Assembly: GCA_003116975.1 (NCBI GenBank)
Contig: BGKB01000152.1
Location: forward strand, 105,685-169,684
Reading direction: 5' to 3'
Length of the DNA stretch: 64,000 bases
Source: Aurantiochytrium sp. KH105
Taxonomy: Eukaryota; Sar; Bigyra; Thraustochytrida; Thraustochytriidae
Positions 62,659 through 64,000 of the stretch are shown one piece after another. Both the position numbers and the translations under genes were made by a program. Under the pieces are notes generated by a model. It saw only the letters and a program-made list of their open reading frames with translations. It searched no databases and was not told the origin of the DNA. Position 1 is the stretch's first letter; each line of letters opens with the position of its first letter.

Positions 62659-63852
62659 ATGGGCGGCGCGCAGTCGGCGCCCGAGCGGCGGCTCGGGACG
62701 CTCGACGTCGCCGTGGAAAGAGAGTACTACTACCCGGGCGAGCGCGTGCAGGCGTATGTGCAGATCGAGGTACGGAGGGCTGTGCGCTGCGCGGGCGTGT
62801 ACGTGGACCTGCGGTGTCTGACAGAGACGAACATCAAAAACGTGGACGGCGTGGAGGCCAAGGAAACCATTGACGCCTTGCGGCCGAGCACGATCCTCAT
62901 TACGCCAGAATGTACATTTGAGCCCGGCAAGTACCAGTTCCCCTTTGCCTTCAAGCTGCCGCTGGCAACGCCGCCGACAGTGGAAGTCAAGTCCGTTGCG
63001 GGCATCTTTGCGCGAACGAGCTTTGCCATGGCGGTGCGATTCCGCGCCGCCAAGGGGACGCGAGATCAGTCGCGTCGCTATCGCATTCGTGTGCTGAACC
63101 GACCGCAGCAACCGATGCGACCACTCCGTGTGGAAAATACGCGCGTCTTGCACAAGTTTTGCTGTTTGCGAGACGGCGTCGTGCACTGCAAATTGACCGT
63201 CAACGAGCCTGCCTTCACGACCGGTGACGAGATCAGAGCCAATTTTGAAATATCAAACAGCTCCATGTACACGGTCTCGAAATTATCGATGCGAACAATC
63301 GTCACGTACGAGGTGTCCGCAAACGGCAAATCGATCGAGATTACCGGCGAAGGGAGTCCCGAGCACGTGAGTAGCGTGACCGTAGGTCCCTCTAGCACGT
63401 CGCGGGGCAGCATTTCAATTCCCTTTGAGTTTGTCTACCCGAGTGTTGATGCGCACACGCTCAAAATCTTTCACCGCGTGGTGTTTCGAGCGCAGGTCTG
63501 GCGCAAAGGACAGGTTGAAATTGTCGTCCCCATCCTGGCGTACGGAGATCATGCCGATACGACGATCCCAAGCAAGCCCAGCAAGCCCAAGTCACGGCGA
63601 TTTTTGCCAGGGTCACCCATGGGATCCTCGCGACGGCAAGCGAATGTCGAATTGGAAGGTGCGCGGGGTTCTTCGCGCATCGGACCTGGAGACTTTTCGG
63701 TTGTAGCGACGGCTGTCCCGGACCCTTCGGGTGATACGGGAGAGGAGCTCGCGTTCGCGGAGCCGATTGCCTTTGTTCCGGATGCGCATGTGATCGAGTC
63801 CACCTCGAAAGAATTTGCGCTGGCGAGAACGCCGTCCGCGACCTTTGAATGA
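62659..63852 (+). CDS. Arrestin-domain protein, probably N-myristoylated
   Basis: 397 residues starting MGGAQSAPE at 62659. Gly2 and Ser6 fit the N-myristoyltransferase consensus, which is why I prefer this start to the ATG at 62506. The arrestin N-domain (~10-165: LDVAVEREYYYPGERVQAYV, TFEPGKYQFPFAFKLPLATPP) and C-domain (~170-310: VHCKLTVNEPAFTTGDEIRANF, SRGSISIPFEFVYPS) are both present. The pattern is of alpha-arrestin/ARRDC or Vps26-like beta-sandwiches. No PPxY motif is seen in the tail, so ubiquitin-ligase binding is not evident. It likely acts as a membrane adaptor in receptor or cargo trafficking. The C-terminal ~85 residues are disordered. Confidence 0.85.
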   Translation: MGGAQSAPERRLGTLDVAVEREYYYPGERVQAYVQIEVRRAVRCAGVYVDLRCLTETNIKNVDGVEAKETIDALRPSTILITPECTFEPGKYQFPFAFKLPLATPPTVEVKSVAGIFARTSFAMAVRFRAAKGTRDQSRRYRIRVLNRPQQPMRPLRVENTRVLHKFCCLRDGVVHCKLTVNEPAFTTGDEIRANFEISNSSMYTVSKLSMRTIVTYEVSANGKSIEITGEGSPEHVSSVTVGPSSTSRGSISIPFEFVYPSVDAHTLKIFHRVVFRAQVWRKGQVEIVVPILAYGDHADTTIPSKPSKPKSRRFLPGSPMGSSRRQANVELEGARGSSRIGPGDFSVVATAVPDPSGDTGEELAFAEPIAFVPDAHVIESTSKEFALARTPSATFE

Positions 63853-63959
63853 ATGTGCGTGAGTGCAGACTCGCACCTAAGTGACCTTGACAATTACAGT
63901 GGGTTAGAAATCCATTATAAACTTGATGCGTTGTGCTTTGCTTTTATTTCTTTATCTTT

Positions 63960-64000
63960 TTAACACGGAGTCCACGAGAGAAATACATGATTTTGCGAAG
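63960..64000 (+). mobile_element. Terminus of a second TTAA element, cut by the window edge
   Basis: TTAACACGGAGTCCACGAGA followed by GAAATACATG. It matches the right terminus of the 27.5-kb element, read outward-in (TTAACACGGAGTTCGCGAGA, then GAAATGTACC), at about 22 of 27 positions after TTAA. The element would extend beyond the window. Confidence 0.6.

Overview
The window looks like nuclear DNA of an intron-poor, GC-rich protist, most likely a thraustochytrid (Labyrinthulomycetes, stramenopiles). The evidence is indirect. Almost every gene is one uninterrupted ORF on either strand. Only one spliceosomal intron is clear (in the Rab1 gene). The gene set is eukaryotic and mitochondrial and rich in lipid metabolism: an ELO elongase, CPT1, a membrane fatty acid desaturase, a carnitine-pathway type dioxygenase and a DAG-lipase-like enzyme. 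Long low-complexity tracts rich in tetra- and pentanucleotide repeats precede several metabolic genes. The species call is inference. I found no tRNA, rRNA or CRISPR.

Layout. 0.1-8.3 kb: an Arm-repeat protein, an ELO elongase and a CPT1, the last two behind 1.3-2 kb simple-repeat regions. 8.5-10.2 kb: an orphan gene on the minus strand built of a 131-residue tandem repeat with membrane segments. 10.9-15 kb: a three-C2-domain membrane protein and a 7TM protein ending in an RGS domain. 15-21 kb: an accessory island with a 49-bp tandem repeat, a small basic protein, and a directly repeated ~1.79-kb segment encoding a PD-(D/E)XK nuclease-like protein overlapped by a small protein kinase. This resembles the nuclease-kinase modules of Crinkler-type effectors. 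Copy 1 loses its kinase C-lobe and runs into a broken TIR-like/TPR gene. 21-29 kb: a metallophosphoesterase with altered metal ligands, a 1301-residue piggyBac-like transposase with a YqaJ/exonuclease-like domain inserted between its catalytic residues, and a 1.26-kb TTAA-flanked terminal-inverted-repeat element inside a decayed ORF.

29-37 kb: a tRNA-binding OB-fold protein, sideroflexin, desaturase and organellar methionyl-tRNA synthetase. 37-43.6 kb: two divergent unknown proteins that may be distant paralogues, repeat and pseudogene remains, and a young Arm-repeat gene. 43.8-64 kb: housekeeping genes, namely a TPR-methyltransferase, lipase, S49 peptidase, UBE2G-type E2, RAB1, a HAT3.1-like PHD protein, NCA2, a BBOX/TMLH-like dioxygenase, a BART-domain protein and a putatively myristoylated arrestin. 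The right edge carries a terminus related to the TTAA element at 27.5 kb.

CPT1 and the trimethyllysine/butyrobetaine-type dioxygenase both belong to carnitine-dependent fatty-acid import, and elongase plus desaturase to lipid synthesis, but the genes are too dispersed to be called a cluster. The main candidates for something new are the duplicated nuclease-kinase locus with one hypervariable block (16-21 kb) and the transposase-nuclease fusion (21.8-25.7 kb).
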